This document shows positions 25,100 through 33,262 of a stretch of DNA of 64,000 nucleotides, piece by piece. Source of the DNA: Psychrobacillus sp042885655. Its GTDB lineage: Bacteria; Bacillota; Bacilli; Bacillales_A; Planococcaceae. How positions within the stretch are numbered: position 1 is the stretch's first letter; the number at the start of each line of letters is the position of its first letter. The notes beneath the pieces are model-generated. The model was given only the letters and a program-made list of their open reading frames with translations. It did no database searches and was not told where the DNA came from. Made by a program: the position numbers and the translations under genes. Where the stretch lies: positions 290,268 through 354,267 of the forward strand of contig NZ_JBHVRO010000004.1 of NCBI RefSeq assembly GCF_042885655.1, read 5' to 3'.

Positions 25100-25867
25100 T
25101 TGAAAAAGAAAATAAGTTTGCTTTCTATTCTTGTGTTCGCAACAGTCATGCTTAGTGGATGTTCAGGAGTAGAAAATAAAGAAGGTACTTTTTATCATAT
25201 CTTTGTTCGACCTTTTAATTTTTTGCTTAATTTCTTTGGTGAAATATTCAATGGAAGTTACGGACTTGCAATTATTGCGATAACGTTACTTATTCGCTTT
25301 GCTTTAATGCCTTTAATGCTTAGAAATTATAAAAATCAACAGGGTATGAAAGTAAAAATGGATAAATTGAAGCCAGAAATGGACGAAATCCAAAAGAAAT
25401 TGAAAGCAACGAAGTCAAAAGAAGAACAAGCTGCGCTACAACAAGAAATGATGGGACTATACCGTAAGCACGGAGTTAATCCGATTAATATGGGTTGTTT
25501 ACCAATGCTTATTCAAATGCCAATCATTATGGGATTATACTTTGCTATTTCGCACTCAGCGGATGTCAAAACACATCCTTTCTTGTGGTTTAATCTAGGT
25601 TCACCAGATATCGCGATGACTCTTATTGCAGGAGCAGTTTATTTCCTTCAAGCGAGAGTATCGTTATGGACAGTACCTGAGCAGCAGAAACAACAAATGA
25701 AATTGATGGTTTATATTTCTCCTATTATGATTATGTTCATTTCCTTCAGTTCTATGGCTGCATTGCCGTTATATTGGACAGTTGGTGGGGTTATTTTAAT
25801 ATTCCAAACATACTTAGGACGTAAGTTTTATTCTAATCATCCGGAAAAAGCAGAGGAATCTGTCTAA
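25100..25867 (+). CDS. yidC: Membrane protein insertase YidC/OxaA (lipoprotein form)
   Basis: The 255-residue protein is a Gram-positive YidC (SpoIIIJ/YqjG type), which inserts and folds membrane proteins with or without SecYEG. A lipoprotein signal ends in the lipobox LSGC with C21. Five membrane segments follow. The conserved arginine of the hydrophilic groove is in ITLLIRFALMPLML, and a charged cytoplasmic hairpin spans about residues 80-120. TTG 25100 is spaced 6 nt from AAGGTG. It stands alone, away from rnpA/rpmH, so it is probably a second paralogue. Confidence 0.93.
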   Translation: MKKKISLLSILVFATVMLSGCSGVENKEGTFYHIFVRPFNFLLNFFGEIFNGSYGLAIIAITLLIRFALMPLMLRNYKNQQGMKVKMDKLKPEMDEIQKKLKATKSKEEQAALQQEMMGLYRKHGVNPINMGCLPMLIQMPIIMGLYFAISHSADVKTHPFLWFNLGSPDIAMTLIAGAVYFLQARVSLWTVPEQQKQQMKLMVYISPIMIMFISFSSMAALPLYWTVGGVILIFQTYLGRKFYSNHPEKAEESV

Positions 25868-25868
25868 A

Positions 25869-25897
25869 ACGAAGCTTTATTTAGCTTCGTTTTTTTA
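25869..25897 (+). terminator. Terminator of yidC
   Basis: AACGAAGC pairs with GCTTCGTT, followed by a T run. Confidence 0.85.
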
Positions 25898-25913
25898 TTG
25901 AGAGGTGAGGCAT

Positions 25914-26159
25914 ATGAAGAAAAATTGGATTATCGCGATAGTTATTATTGCAGCAGCTATTGCATCTTTAGTTTTTATTATTTTAGGGAATCTTAATATG
26001 GCAGTTCTTTTTATGACGGCTATATTTGCTTTTAGTAATGGATATCGTGCTATTAGCTTTAAAGAAAAAGGGTACGTTCGTGAAGCCAAGTGGATGAAGG
26101 GTATGACAATTTTATTTGCTATATTATTCTTCGTCGTACTGGGAATAATTTTATTTTAA
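25914..26159 (+). CDS. Small three-helix membrane protein, unknown
   Basis: The 81-residue protein has hydrophobic segments at about residues 5-24, 26-40 and 60-80 and one basic loop (SFKEKGYVREAKWMKG). ATG 25914 is 5 nt from GAGGTGAGG; the GTG at 25905 lies inside the ribosome site. I do not recognise a family. Confidence 0.6.
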   Translation: MKKNWIIAIVIIAAAIASLVFIILGNLNMAVLFMTAIFAFSNGYRAISFKEKGYVREAKWMKGMTILFAILFFVVLGIILF

Positions 26160-26173
26160 CTTTTAAAATTTTC

Positions 26174-26207
26174 CGCGTGTTACCCATAAAAAGGAAACAC
26201 GTTTTTT
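26174..26207 (+). terminator. Terminator of the small membrane protein gene
   Basis: CGTGTT pairs with AACACG across a 14-nt loop, followed by seven T. Confidence 0.65.
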
Positions 26208-26275
26208 TATTTTTCCCTGTAGTTTTATGGGAAAGATGTTAAACTAGTAGTATCGTTATGGAAAGAAGGAAGACC

Positions 26276-27127
26276 ATGAAATCTAGACAGACCTTATTTA
26301 AACAGAAAAAACAAAAGAAGTGGCCATATATTGTTTCTGGATCTATTGCAATATTATTAATAGGGACAATCGTTGCTTGGATAGGAATAAATGATTGGAA
26401 TATAGATAAAAGTATGAATGCATTAGGTTTATCCAATAAAGTTGAAGAGCCTGACACTGAAAAAAAGGTTGATAATTCAAATGGAAATGAACAAGCTGGA
26501 GAGAAACCAGTAGAAGAAATCCCTGAAGTGGAAAAACCAGTTGTCGAGGAGCCTGAAATCGACATGTCGGGACCGAAAGGATATGAAGGTCACGAAACAT
26601 TACCAACTGAACCTGAGTATGTGAACGGGGTACTAATTGCTAGTAAAAAATATCCTCTACCTTCTACATTTGCTCCAGGAGAAAGTAAGGAAGCAAGAGA
26701 GGCTTTTGAAGAAATGGCGGCAGAAGCAAAGCTTTCGGGTTATGAACTTGTTGCATTCAGCACATATCGGTCATTTGAATATCAAACAACGCTTTATGAA
26801 AGGTACGTAAGTCATGATGGTCAAGACGCTGCGGATCGATATAGTGCCCGTCCAGGATTCTCCGAACATCAATCCGGTCTAGCGTTTGATATAGGAGAGA
26901 AGCATTTCGAACAGCATTTTGCACGTGAAAGTTTTGGGGAAACAGAAGCTGGAAAATGGATTGCAGCAAATGCGTATAAATATGGATTTATTATGAGATA
27001 TCCAAAAGACAAAGAAAAAATTACTGGATATATGTACGAGCCATGGCATTTCCGTTATGTTGGAAAACAATTAGCGAAAGAAGTGTTTGAAGCCGGAACG
27101 ACATTAGAAGAATATTTGGATATTTAA
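26276..27127 (+). CDS. VanY-type D-alanyl-D-alanine carboxypeptidase (M15B)
   Basis: The 283-residue enzyme trims the terminal D-Ala or related bonds of peptidoglycan peptides. It has a cytoplasmic basic tail, a transmembrane anchor (about residues 17-37), a proline/glutamate-rich linker and an M15B catalytic domain. Zinc-site segments are visible as GFSEHQSGLAFDIG (His and Asp ligands) and EPWHFRYVG (His ligand), with the substrate loop STYRSFEYQ. Related family members are LdcB/DacB and Bacillus YodJ. ATG 26276 follows AAGAAGGAAG. Confidence 0.92.
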   Translation: MKSRQTLFKQKKQKKWPYIVSGSIAILLIGTIVAWIGINDWNIDKSMNALGLSNKVEEPDTEKKVDNSNGNEQAGEKPVEEIPEVEKPVVEEPEIDMSGPKGYEGHETLPTEPEYVNGVLIASKKYPLPSTFAPGESKEAREAFEEMAAEAKLSGYELVAFSTYRSFEYQTTLYERYVSHDGQDAADRYSARPGFSEHQSGLAFDIGEKHFEQHFARESFGETEAGKWIAANAYKYGFIMRYPKDKEKITGYMYEPWHFRYVGKQLAKEVFEAGTTLEEYLDI

Positions 27128-27152
27128 TAAAATAGGTAATCCGAATAAAAAG

Positions 27153-27186
27153 AAAAGAGGTTTTCGCATAAGCGGAAACCTCTTTT
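27153..27186. terminator. Bidirectional terminator
   Basis: AAAAGAGGTTTTCGC pairs with GCGGAAACCTCTTTT around a 4-nt loop. It ends the peptidase gene and the convergent cls gene. Confidence 0.85.
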
Positions 27187-28639
27187 ATAATATTGGTGAA
27201 AGTAGCCGCGCAAGTGACTCTTTAAACTTAATTTTTCGAGATCTACCATCATATAATTCCCAAGTTAGCTCGGTAGATAATTTCATATCCTCCTCAAATA
27301 ACTCGGCAAGTTCATGGGATGTTTCGCGATCATAGATAAATGCATTTACTTCAAAATTGAGCTTAAAACTACGAACATCTAAATTTGCTGTCCCGACTGT
27401 TGACGCTTCATCGTCAATGACAATCATTTTTGTGTGCAAAAAACCATTCTGATAAATATACACTTTTGCGCCCGCTTTTATTAGTTCCCCTACATAGGAA
27501 TATGTAGCCCAATAGACGAAAATATGGTCCGGTTTGTTTGGAATCATGATACGCACATCTATGCCAGACAAACATGCAATGCGAAGCGTGTCCATAAAAC
27601 TCGCATCCGGGATAAAATATGGTGTTTGAATGTAAATGTACTTTTTTGCCATCATAATTAACTTTAGATAGCCATTTTTAATTTGTTCCCATTCGGAATC
27701 GGGTCCACTTGAGACAATCTGCAAACCAACAGAACCTTTCATCGGAATAGCTGGAAAAAATATATCCGAGTATTCGATGTCATGTTCAGCCGAGGCCTGG
27801 TTCCAATCCAGTAAAAATCGTGTTTGAAGGGGGTGAACAGCACTACCTTCAATGCGTAAATGTGTATCACGCCAGTAACCAAATCGTTTATTTAAACCTA
27901 AGTATTCATCCCCCACATTAAACCCACCGATATAGCCAATACGACCATCAATCACGACGATTTTTCGGTGATTACGATAATTCATGCGTGGATTAATTAA
28001 AGGGAAAATTGCGGGAAAGAATGCTTCTACTCGTCCCCCCAATTCGATTAATTCTTTAAAATGCTTTTTCCTTAAGGAACGAGAACCCATATCATCGTAT
28101 AAAATTCGAACCTTTACACCTTGTTTTGCTTTTGTTAAAAGCACGTCGTATATTTGCTGACCAAGATTATCTAGACGGAAAATATAATATTGAATATGAA
28201 TATGATCTTTAGCGTTTTCTAAATCATGTAAAAGTGCGTCAAACTTTTTACGCCCATCAATGAAAATTTCAACATTATTGTCCTGTGTTAAAACGGCGTG
28301 GTTATTATGCAAATGCATGATGATTAACTCTTTATAATGACTTGTATCATCTAAACGGAAATCAAAGGAGTCATCTTCTATTGCTTCCATTTGAAAATCA
28401 ATTAATTTATCGATTCCAATTTTATTTTTGCCTTCCCAACGAAACAAATGTTTTTTGCGAAGTTTTCTACCAAATAATAAATAAATACCGAACCCAACAA
28501 TAGGTACAAAGAAAAGAATTAATATCCAAGCCCAAGTTGAAGATGCATCTCTTCGTTCTAAAAAGATTAATGCGATAGCTAGAAAAATATTTAATATGAT
28601 AGTACCTGTAACCATTAAACTTAAAATGCTTGCCGCCAA
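27185..28639 (-). CDS. cls: Cardiolipin synthase
   Basis: The 484-residue membrane enzyme joins two phosphatidylglycerols to form cardiolipin and glycerol. Two N-terminal transmembrane helices (about residues 5-25 and 35-55) precede a phospholipase D-type domain with two HKD motifs, HRKIVVID in the first half and HTKMIVID in the second. The length is typical of Bacillus ClsA/YwnE-type proteins. The start is TTG 28639 after GTGGAGGTG. Confidence 0.95.
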   Translation of the reverse strand: MAASILSLMVTGTIILNIFLAIALIFLERRDASSTWAWILILFFVPIVGFGIYLLFGRKLRKKHLFRWEGKNKIGIDKLIDFQMEAIEDDSFDFRLDDTSHYKELIIMHLHNNHAVLTQDNNVEIFIDGRKKFDALLHDLENAKDHIHIQYYIFRLDNLGQQIYDVLLTKAKQGVKVRILYDDMGSRSLRKKHFKELIELGGRVEAFFPAIFPLINPRMNYRNHRKIVVIDGRIGYIGGFNVGDEYLGLNKRFGYWRDTHLRIEGSAVHPLQTRFLLDWNQASAEHDIEYSDIFFPAIPMKGSVGLQIVSSGPDSEWEQIKNGYLKLIMMAKKYIYIQTPYFIPDASFMDTLRIACLSGIDVRIMIPNKPDHIFVYWATYSYVGELIKAGAKVYIYQNGFLHTKMIVIDDEASTVGTANLDVRSFKLNFEVNAFIYDRETSHELAELFEEDMKLSTELTWELYDGRSRKIKFKESLARLLSPIL

Positions 28640-28800
28640 GTTTACACCTCCACTTGTCCATTCTTTAAGTCCTCTTTAAGTATAGCTGATTTGCTGAGAA
28701 GAAAGAAGGTACACCAAAAAGTAAAAAAATATAAAACCTACTTGACCGATAGGATTAAATGTATTAATATTTGTAAATCGATAAAAATGGAGGAATACAT

Positions 28801-30192
28801 ATGAATTTATTATTTATTATTCTTAATGTGGTAGCGTTGTTAGTGTTCGTTGGAGTATTGATTTTTATGCAAAAGAAACATATTTCATTCTCTAAAAGAG
28901 TATTTACTGCGCTAGGTTTAGGGGTAGCATTAGGTTTAGCACTAAACATTATTTATGGTGTTACATCAGAAGTTTTAACAGATTCTATTGAATGGTATAA
29001 CTTGATAGCGGTAGGATACGTAAAATTATTGCAAATGATTGTAATGCCTCTAGTATTTATTTCAATTCTAGGAGCTTTTACAAAGCTTACTATTGGTAAA
29101 AACTTTGGAAAGATGGCAGCTATTATTCTTAGTATTTTAATAGGTACAACCGCTATAGCGGCAGTTGTTGGAATAAGTTCTGCAGCAATTTTTGATTTAA
29201 ATGCAGATCAAATTGTTCAAGGAGACGCTGAATCTGCACGAGCTGAGTATATTGAAGGACGTTCTGCAGAAGTAGCAGATAAAACACTTCCTCAGCAAAT
29301 GCTAGATTTACTACCAGCAAATCCGTTTTTAGATTTCACAGGGGCACGTTCAACATCAACGATTGGTGTTGTAATATTTGCGGCGTTTTTAGGATTTGCA
29401 TACTTGGGAGTAGCTCGTAAAGAAGTTGAAACTGCTGCAACAATTAAAAAAGGAATAGATTCAATTTACACGCTTGTAATGAGTGTTGTAAAAATCGTAC
29501 TTCGCTTAACGCCATATGGAATTTTAGCAATTATGGCAAGAACAGTTGCAACTTCCGACTTTGCAGCAATATTTAACTTAGGTAAATTCGTTATTGCATC
29601 ATATGTGGCATTAGCAATTATGTTTGCAATCCATCTATTAATCATCACTCTTTCTGGATTAAATCCAATAACTTATGTGAAAAAAGCGGCAGAACCTTTA
29701 TTGTTTGCATTCACTTCACGTTCAAGTGCAGGTACTTTACCCATTAATATAAATACGCAAACAAATAAACTTGGCGTTTCAGAAGGAATTGCTAACTTCT
29801 CAGGATCTTTTGGTTTGTCTATTGGACAAAACGGATGTGCAGGAGTTTATCCTGCGATGCTAGCATTTATGATTGCACCATCTCAAGGCATTAATCCATT
29901 AGATCCAATGTTTATCCTAACCGTAGTTGCAATCGTTGCAATCAGTTCGTTTGGAGTAGCTGGAGTAGGTGGGGGAGCAACATTTGCAGCAATTCTTGTA
30001 CTCTCTGCATTAAACTTACCAGTTGCTTTAGCAGGCTTGCTTGTTTCTGTTGAACCACTAATTGATATGGGGCGTACAGCTGTAAATGTAAGCGGAGCAA
30101 TGACAGCCGGTGTAGCTACTGCGAAAATTACTGGGGAATTAGACAAAGAAATGTATAATGCACCGTTAGAAACACAAACAGTCGAAGCATAA
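28801..30192 (+). CDS. tcyP: L-cystine:cation symporter TcyP
   Basis: The 463-residue protein is a dicarboxylate/amino acid:cation symporter (DAACS) family member. It matches TcyP (YhcL), the single-component L-cystine importer of Bacillus, in its length and N-terminal extension. The serine-rich hairpin FTSRSSAGTLPININ and the QNGCAGVYPAML and VAGVGGGA segments are the family's transport core. ATG 28801 follows GGAGG. It has its own terminator. No S-box or T-box is visible upstream. Confidence 0.92.
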   Translation: MNLLFIILNVVALLVFVGVLIFMQKKHISFSKRVFTALGLGVALGLALNIIYGVTSEVLTDSIEWYNLIAVGYVKLLQMIVMPLVFISILGAFTKLTIGKNFGKMAAIILSILIGTTAIAAVVGISSAAIFDLNADQIVQGDAESARAEYIEGRSAEVADKTLPQQMLDLLPANPFLDFTGARSTSTIGVVIFAAFLGFAYLGVARKEVETAATIKKGIDSIYTLVMSVVKIVLRLTPYGILAIMARTVATSDFAAIFNLGKFVIASYVALAIMFAIHLLIITLSGLNPITYVKKAAEPLLFAFTSRSSAGTLPININTQTNKLGVSEGIANFSGSFGLSIGQNGCAGVYPAMLAFMIAPSQGINPLDPMFILTVVAIVAISSFGVAGVGGGATFAAILVLSALNLPVALAGLLVSVEPLIDMGRTAVNVSGAMTAGVATAKITGELDKEMYNAPLETQTVEA

Positions 30193-30200
30193 TAAAATAA

Positions 30201-30234
30201 GAAAAGCTGTCCTATTCAGGGCAGCTTTTCTTTT
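30201..30234 (+). terminator. Terminator of tcyP
   Basis: GAAAAGCTGTCC pairs with GGGCAGCTTTTC, followed by TTTT. Confidence 0.85.
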
Positions 30235-30260
30235 AGATATCAATTACAAAAGACAATTCC

Positions 30261-30335
30261 AACCGGATAGAAAAGTTTCTGACCGTATAGAAAATAATGT
30301 TACCGTATAGAAAAATTTCTGACCGTATAAAGAAT
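30261..30335. repeat. 20-nt-period array of (A/G)ACCGTATAG
   Basis: ACCG words start at 30262, 30282, 30302 and 30322, exactly 20 nt apart; a faded fifth may be at 30342. TTTCTGACCGTATAG here is the exact reverse complement of CTATACGGTCAGAAA in the 11-kb array, so the two arrays use the same word in opposite orientation. It lies between convergent genes, after the tcyP terminator. Confidence 0.65.
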
Positions 30336-30393
30336 AATGTGTCCACAAAGATAAAAAGAGCAGTCTCCAAGTTAGGATGCCGAGAGCAATCTG

Positions 30394-30957
30394 TTATGCA
30401 TATCTATTGAAAGATCCGTTACTTGGAAATCGCTTCTGCATATTTCGAAGATAGACAAGAAAAGAAATCTCAATGAGCAGAACTAATATACCGATAAAAA
30501 GCATTGCAGAAAATGTAACATTAACTGGAAGATTCATCACAAGAGATTGAAAAAACAATGAACCTAGAACTATTGATAAATACCAAGTATACATTCGATT
30601 CGTTGCTTGCAGTGCATCATTAGAAGGAAGCAACTTTGCAACGCCTCGGAGTAAGCCGAATAAGTAATAGACGAGAATCACTTTTAGTAAACTAAGGAAT
30701 ATAGGATAGTAACTAAACCATCCACTTTGTTGTATTACTTGATCATTTAAGAAAAAGTTAGGTATAGAAGCAATTACTAAAATAATCGAAAGAATTTTTA
30801 ATTTCTCATAAGGTTGAGAGGATAAAGTAGCAATTTGTTTTATACCATTATAAATGAAAATATAACCAATAAAGTCCGGTAAAATATCTACTACAATATG
30901 AATTTTGATGAGTACGAAAAGAAATCCAATGATTAACTGCTTGAATCCATCGTTCAT
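30394..30957 (-). CDS. Six-helix membrane protein, unknown function
   Basis: The 187-residue protein has about six hydrophobic segments, starting with NDGFKQLIIGFLFVLIKIHIVVDILPDFIGYIFIYNGIKQI. The FVLIKIHI(V)VDILPDFIGYI stretch resembles small integral membrane proteins of Bacillales annotated as hypothetical. It overlaps the preceding gene by 4 nt (ATGA-type), so the two are translationally coupled and probably form a complex. I cannot assign a role. Confidence 0.7.
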   Translation of the reverse strand: MNDGFKQLIIGFLFVLIKIHIVVDILPDFIGYIFIYNGIKQIATLSSQPYEKLKILSIILVIASIPNFFLNDQVIQQSGWFSYYPIFLSLLKVILVYYLFGLLRGVAKLLPSNDALQATNRMYTWYLSIVLGSLFFQSLVMNLPVNVTFSAMLFIGILVLLIEISFLVYLRNMQKRFPSNGSFNRYA

Positions 30958-31856
30958 TTTGCTTCACCTCTTGCTTTCCTCAGGAATGCGTTCAACTGTT
31001 TTTGTGATAGATAAAGATCGTTTTGAAAAAGAAAACTGTAACGAACTGCCCCTCCATTTAGGGTCTCTCCAGTCCATTCTTGTAAAGCTGATATGTATTC
31101 TACATCTTCTATTTCATCTTTTGTATGAAAAATTAGGGCAACTGTATCTCCCGCCTCTATTAGCAATGGCCACTCTATATCAGTATAAAGCGGTGCATTC
31201 ATCTCTAACCAATCAGTATGGACAATGTCGTTAACTTTTGTACTATTCGTAGATGTATTTTTTAGTACCATTATTTTTAAATCGAATTGAGTTTGAATAA
31301 CTTCTGGTAGTTCAATAGAATTCATAGTAACGGATTCTACTACTTCCAGGAAATGTCCTTGTATTCCTTGGTTGCTAGTAAAATAGCGAGTGTTGGTAAA
31401 TATCGTTTCATCCATTATAAATGGAGTGAAACTTAGCTTATCTACTTGAACAGGAACGACTTGACCGTTTGTGAAGCGTGCAAACACTTTATTTGTTTGA
31501 ATACTTTCTTGCAAACGTTTTAAATCTTGTTCATCTAAAGTGAAAGTTGCTTCCTTCAAAAAATGGTGCGTAAACTCCTGTGTATAAGATTGGGTGGAAG
31601 GTTCATTAAACCAAGGAGTGAAGCTTTGTTCATTTGAATAAGTGTACCCATCGACTAGAAGATGATCTAATTCCACTACTTCATTTTTATTAGTCAAATA
31701 AGGGAGGGAAAAACTTGTACGCTCATAAGAAGGCCTATCTATATATGCGTTTAATATGATAGGTTCACTTAATTGCTTTGTTTGAAAATAAATAATATTA
31801 CCAATCCAACTTACGAGAATGACAATAATAACTCCCCAGAACCACTTATTTTTCAA
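30954..31856 (-). CDS. Membrane-anchored extracytoplasmic protein, unknown
   Basis: The 300-residue protein has one N-terminal transmembrane segment (about residues 5-23), followed by a roughly 275-residue domain rich in beta strands with no cysteines and no motif I recognise. The topology predicts that the domain lies outside the membrane. It overlaps the six-helix protein gene by 4 nt. The pair looks like a sensor or transport partner with its membrane component, but this is inference only. Confidence 0.7.
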   Translation of the reverse strand: MKNKWFWGVIIVILVSWIGNIIYFQTKQLSEPIILNAYIDRPSYERTSFSLPYLTNKNEVVELDHLLVDGYTYSNEQSFTPWFNEPSTQSYTQEFTHHFLKEATFTLDEQDLKRLQESIQTNKVFARFTNGQVVPVQVDKLSFTPFIMDETIFTNTRYFTSNQGIQGHFLEVVESVTMNSIELPEVIQTQFDLKIMVLKNTSTNSTKVNDIVHTDWLEMNAPLYTDIEWPLLIEAGDTVALIFHTKDEIEDVEYISALQEWTGETLNGGAVRYSFLFQNDLYLSQKQLNAFLRKARGEAK

Positions 31857-31924
31857 TTAAGAATACCTCCTTCGCATAAATTTTCCAATATTTCTATATT
31901 ATACGTAAAAAAGAGACTAAGGTT

Positions 31925-33151
31925 TCAGTCTCTTCTCACTTTCGCATACGTTTCTTTGATAAATGCTTTATATGGAGTATCTGGCATGTCATTAATATTA
32001 TCTAAAGCTATTTTTGCATATACTAGTGCTTTTTCTTTTTGGTTCAGCTCCAAGTAACATAATGCGATATACGCATCTTTTTCGTAAAATATCGATAAAT
32101 CGATTGGATGATGGAGAATACCGGGTATATGCACTTCCTCCAACTTTTCAATTGATTCTTCAAATTTTTGCATACCGTAAAATGTTTTTCCTCTCTCCAG
32201 CAAGAAAAAAGGAGTAAATAATTTTTTCTCCGTGCCTCTAATTGAAAATGAATTGTATAAACGATCTGCTTCCTCATACATTTTTTTATATGAATTCAAG
32301 TAATGTATTTCCGCATAATGAATGAAAACTTTGGAGTCCTCATCATCTGCAAATTCCCCGTATGCAAGAAGCTTTTGTAAGTAGTAATTCTTTTTCTCTT
32401 CGTCCTCGAACATCAAGGCTTGAAAAGCGGCTAACCTGTATAAGTCATCTACTTGATTAAATATTTTGTTTTTATTAGAGAATTCAATTGCTTTTTCCAT
32501 TACACGGATAGCATCTTCATATTTTCCAACTGCAAATAGCAGTGCAGCTTCTAAGTAGTCATAATTTAAACGAGAAAGAGGGTCAATCCATAATGGGTTC
32601 GCCTCTAGTTCTGCTCGCTCTGCATGCAGTATGTCTAGTGCTTTTTGGTAATCGTGATTGTAAAATGGAATTGCTGCAAGAAACAACCCGATATCTCCGC
32701 GTTTTGTCGTCAAATTCATTTGCTCATACATCGTTGCGGCTCGATTTATTAAAGATTCCCAGCCATCTTTTTTTTCGTGGTATTGACATTTACTATACAT
32801 TTCAAGTAGTCGCGCGGATTCATATCCTTGCGTAAGTTTATGTATAAAGGGCTCTACTAATTCTATTAGTTGTTGGTGTTCATTAGTTAATTCATCATAT
32901 CCTGTATTAAAAAGCATTTCTGCTTTTTCTAATACTTCTCTTAGTTCATGCACACTTACTTCTTCAAGAAGCTCTGAAACATCTACTTTTAATCCTTCCG
33001 CGATATAACTTAAACTCTCCATAGAAGGATTTGACTTATTATTTTCGATTAAACTGAGCATTCCTTTTGTAAGGTGTGTACCAGCTAGTGTTTCAAGTGT
33101 CATTTTTTGTTGCTTTCTAAGCTTTCGAATTCGTTCTCCAAGTGTAGACAT
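31925..33151 (-). CDS. XRE-family regulator with TPR-like C-terminal domain
   Basis: The 408-residue protein starts with a Cro/CI-type helix-turn-helix (residues 5-60: IRKLRKQQKMTLETLAGTHLTKGMLSLIENNKSNPSMESL). It continues with about 340 residues of paired helices typical of tetratricopeptide repeats (for example SIFYEKDAYIALCYLELNQKEKALVYAKIALDNI). This architecture is that of RRNPP-like regulators, which sense peptides, although it is longer than PlcR or Rgg (about 285-300). It is divergent from an MFS exporter, and two identical palindromes lie between them, so it probably regulates itself and the exporter. Confidence 0.85.
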   Translation of the reverse strand: MSTLGERIRKLRKQQKMTLETLAGTHLTKGMLSLIENNKSNPSMESLSYIAEGLKVDVSELLEEVSVHELREVLEKAEMLFNTGYDELTNEHQQLIELVEPFIHKLTQGYESARLLEMYSKCQYHEKKDGWESLINRAATMYEQMNLTTKRGDIGLFLAAIPFYNHDYQKALDILHAERAELEANPLWIDPLSRLNYDYLEAALLFAVGKYEDAIRVMEKAIEFSNKNKIFNQVDDLYRLAAFQALMFEDEEKKNYYLQKLLAYGEFADDEDSKVFIHYAEIHYLNSYKKMYEEADRLYNSFSIRGTEKKLFTPFFLLERGKTFYGMQKFEESIEKLEEVHIPGILHHPIDLSIFYEKDAYIALCYLELNQKEKALVYAKIALDNINDMPDTPYKAFIKETYAKVRRD

Positions 33152-33171
33152 ATTTTCACCTCGTATTTATG

Positions 33172-33242
33172 GTTTAATTATATTAAACTTTTTCTTGAAA
33201 AGGAAGGAATATTATGGTATTGTTTGTTTAATTAAATTAAAC
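33172..33242. promoter_or_regulatory. Twin palindromic operators and divergent promoters
   Basis: GTTTAATTATATTAAAC (33172-33188) and GTTTAATTAAATTAAAC (33226-33242) are 17-nt palindromes differing only at the centre. The plus-strand promoter TTGAAA (33195-33200), 17 nt, TATTGT (33218-33223) abuts the second box, which would cover the exporter's start site. The first box contains TATAAT on the minus strand, suiting the regulator's own -10. Centres are 54 nt apart. Confidence 0.75.
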
Positions 33243-33262
33243 AAATCAAAGGGGAAATTAAA

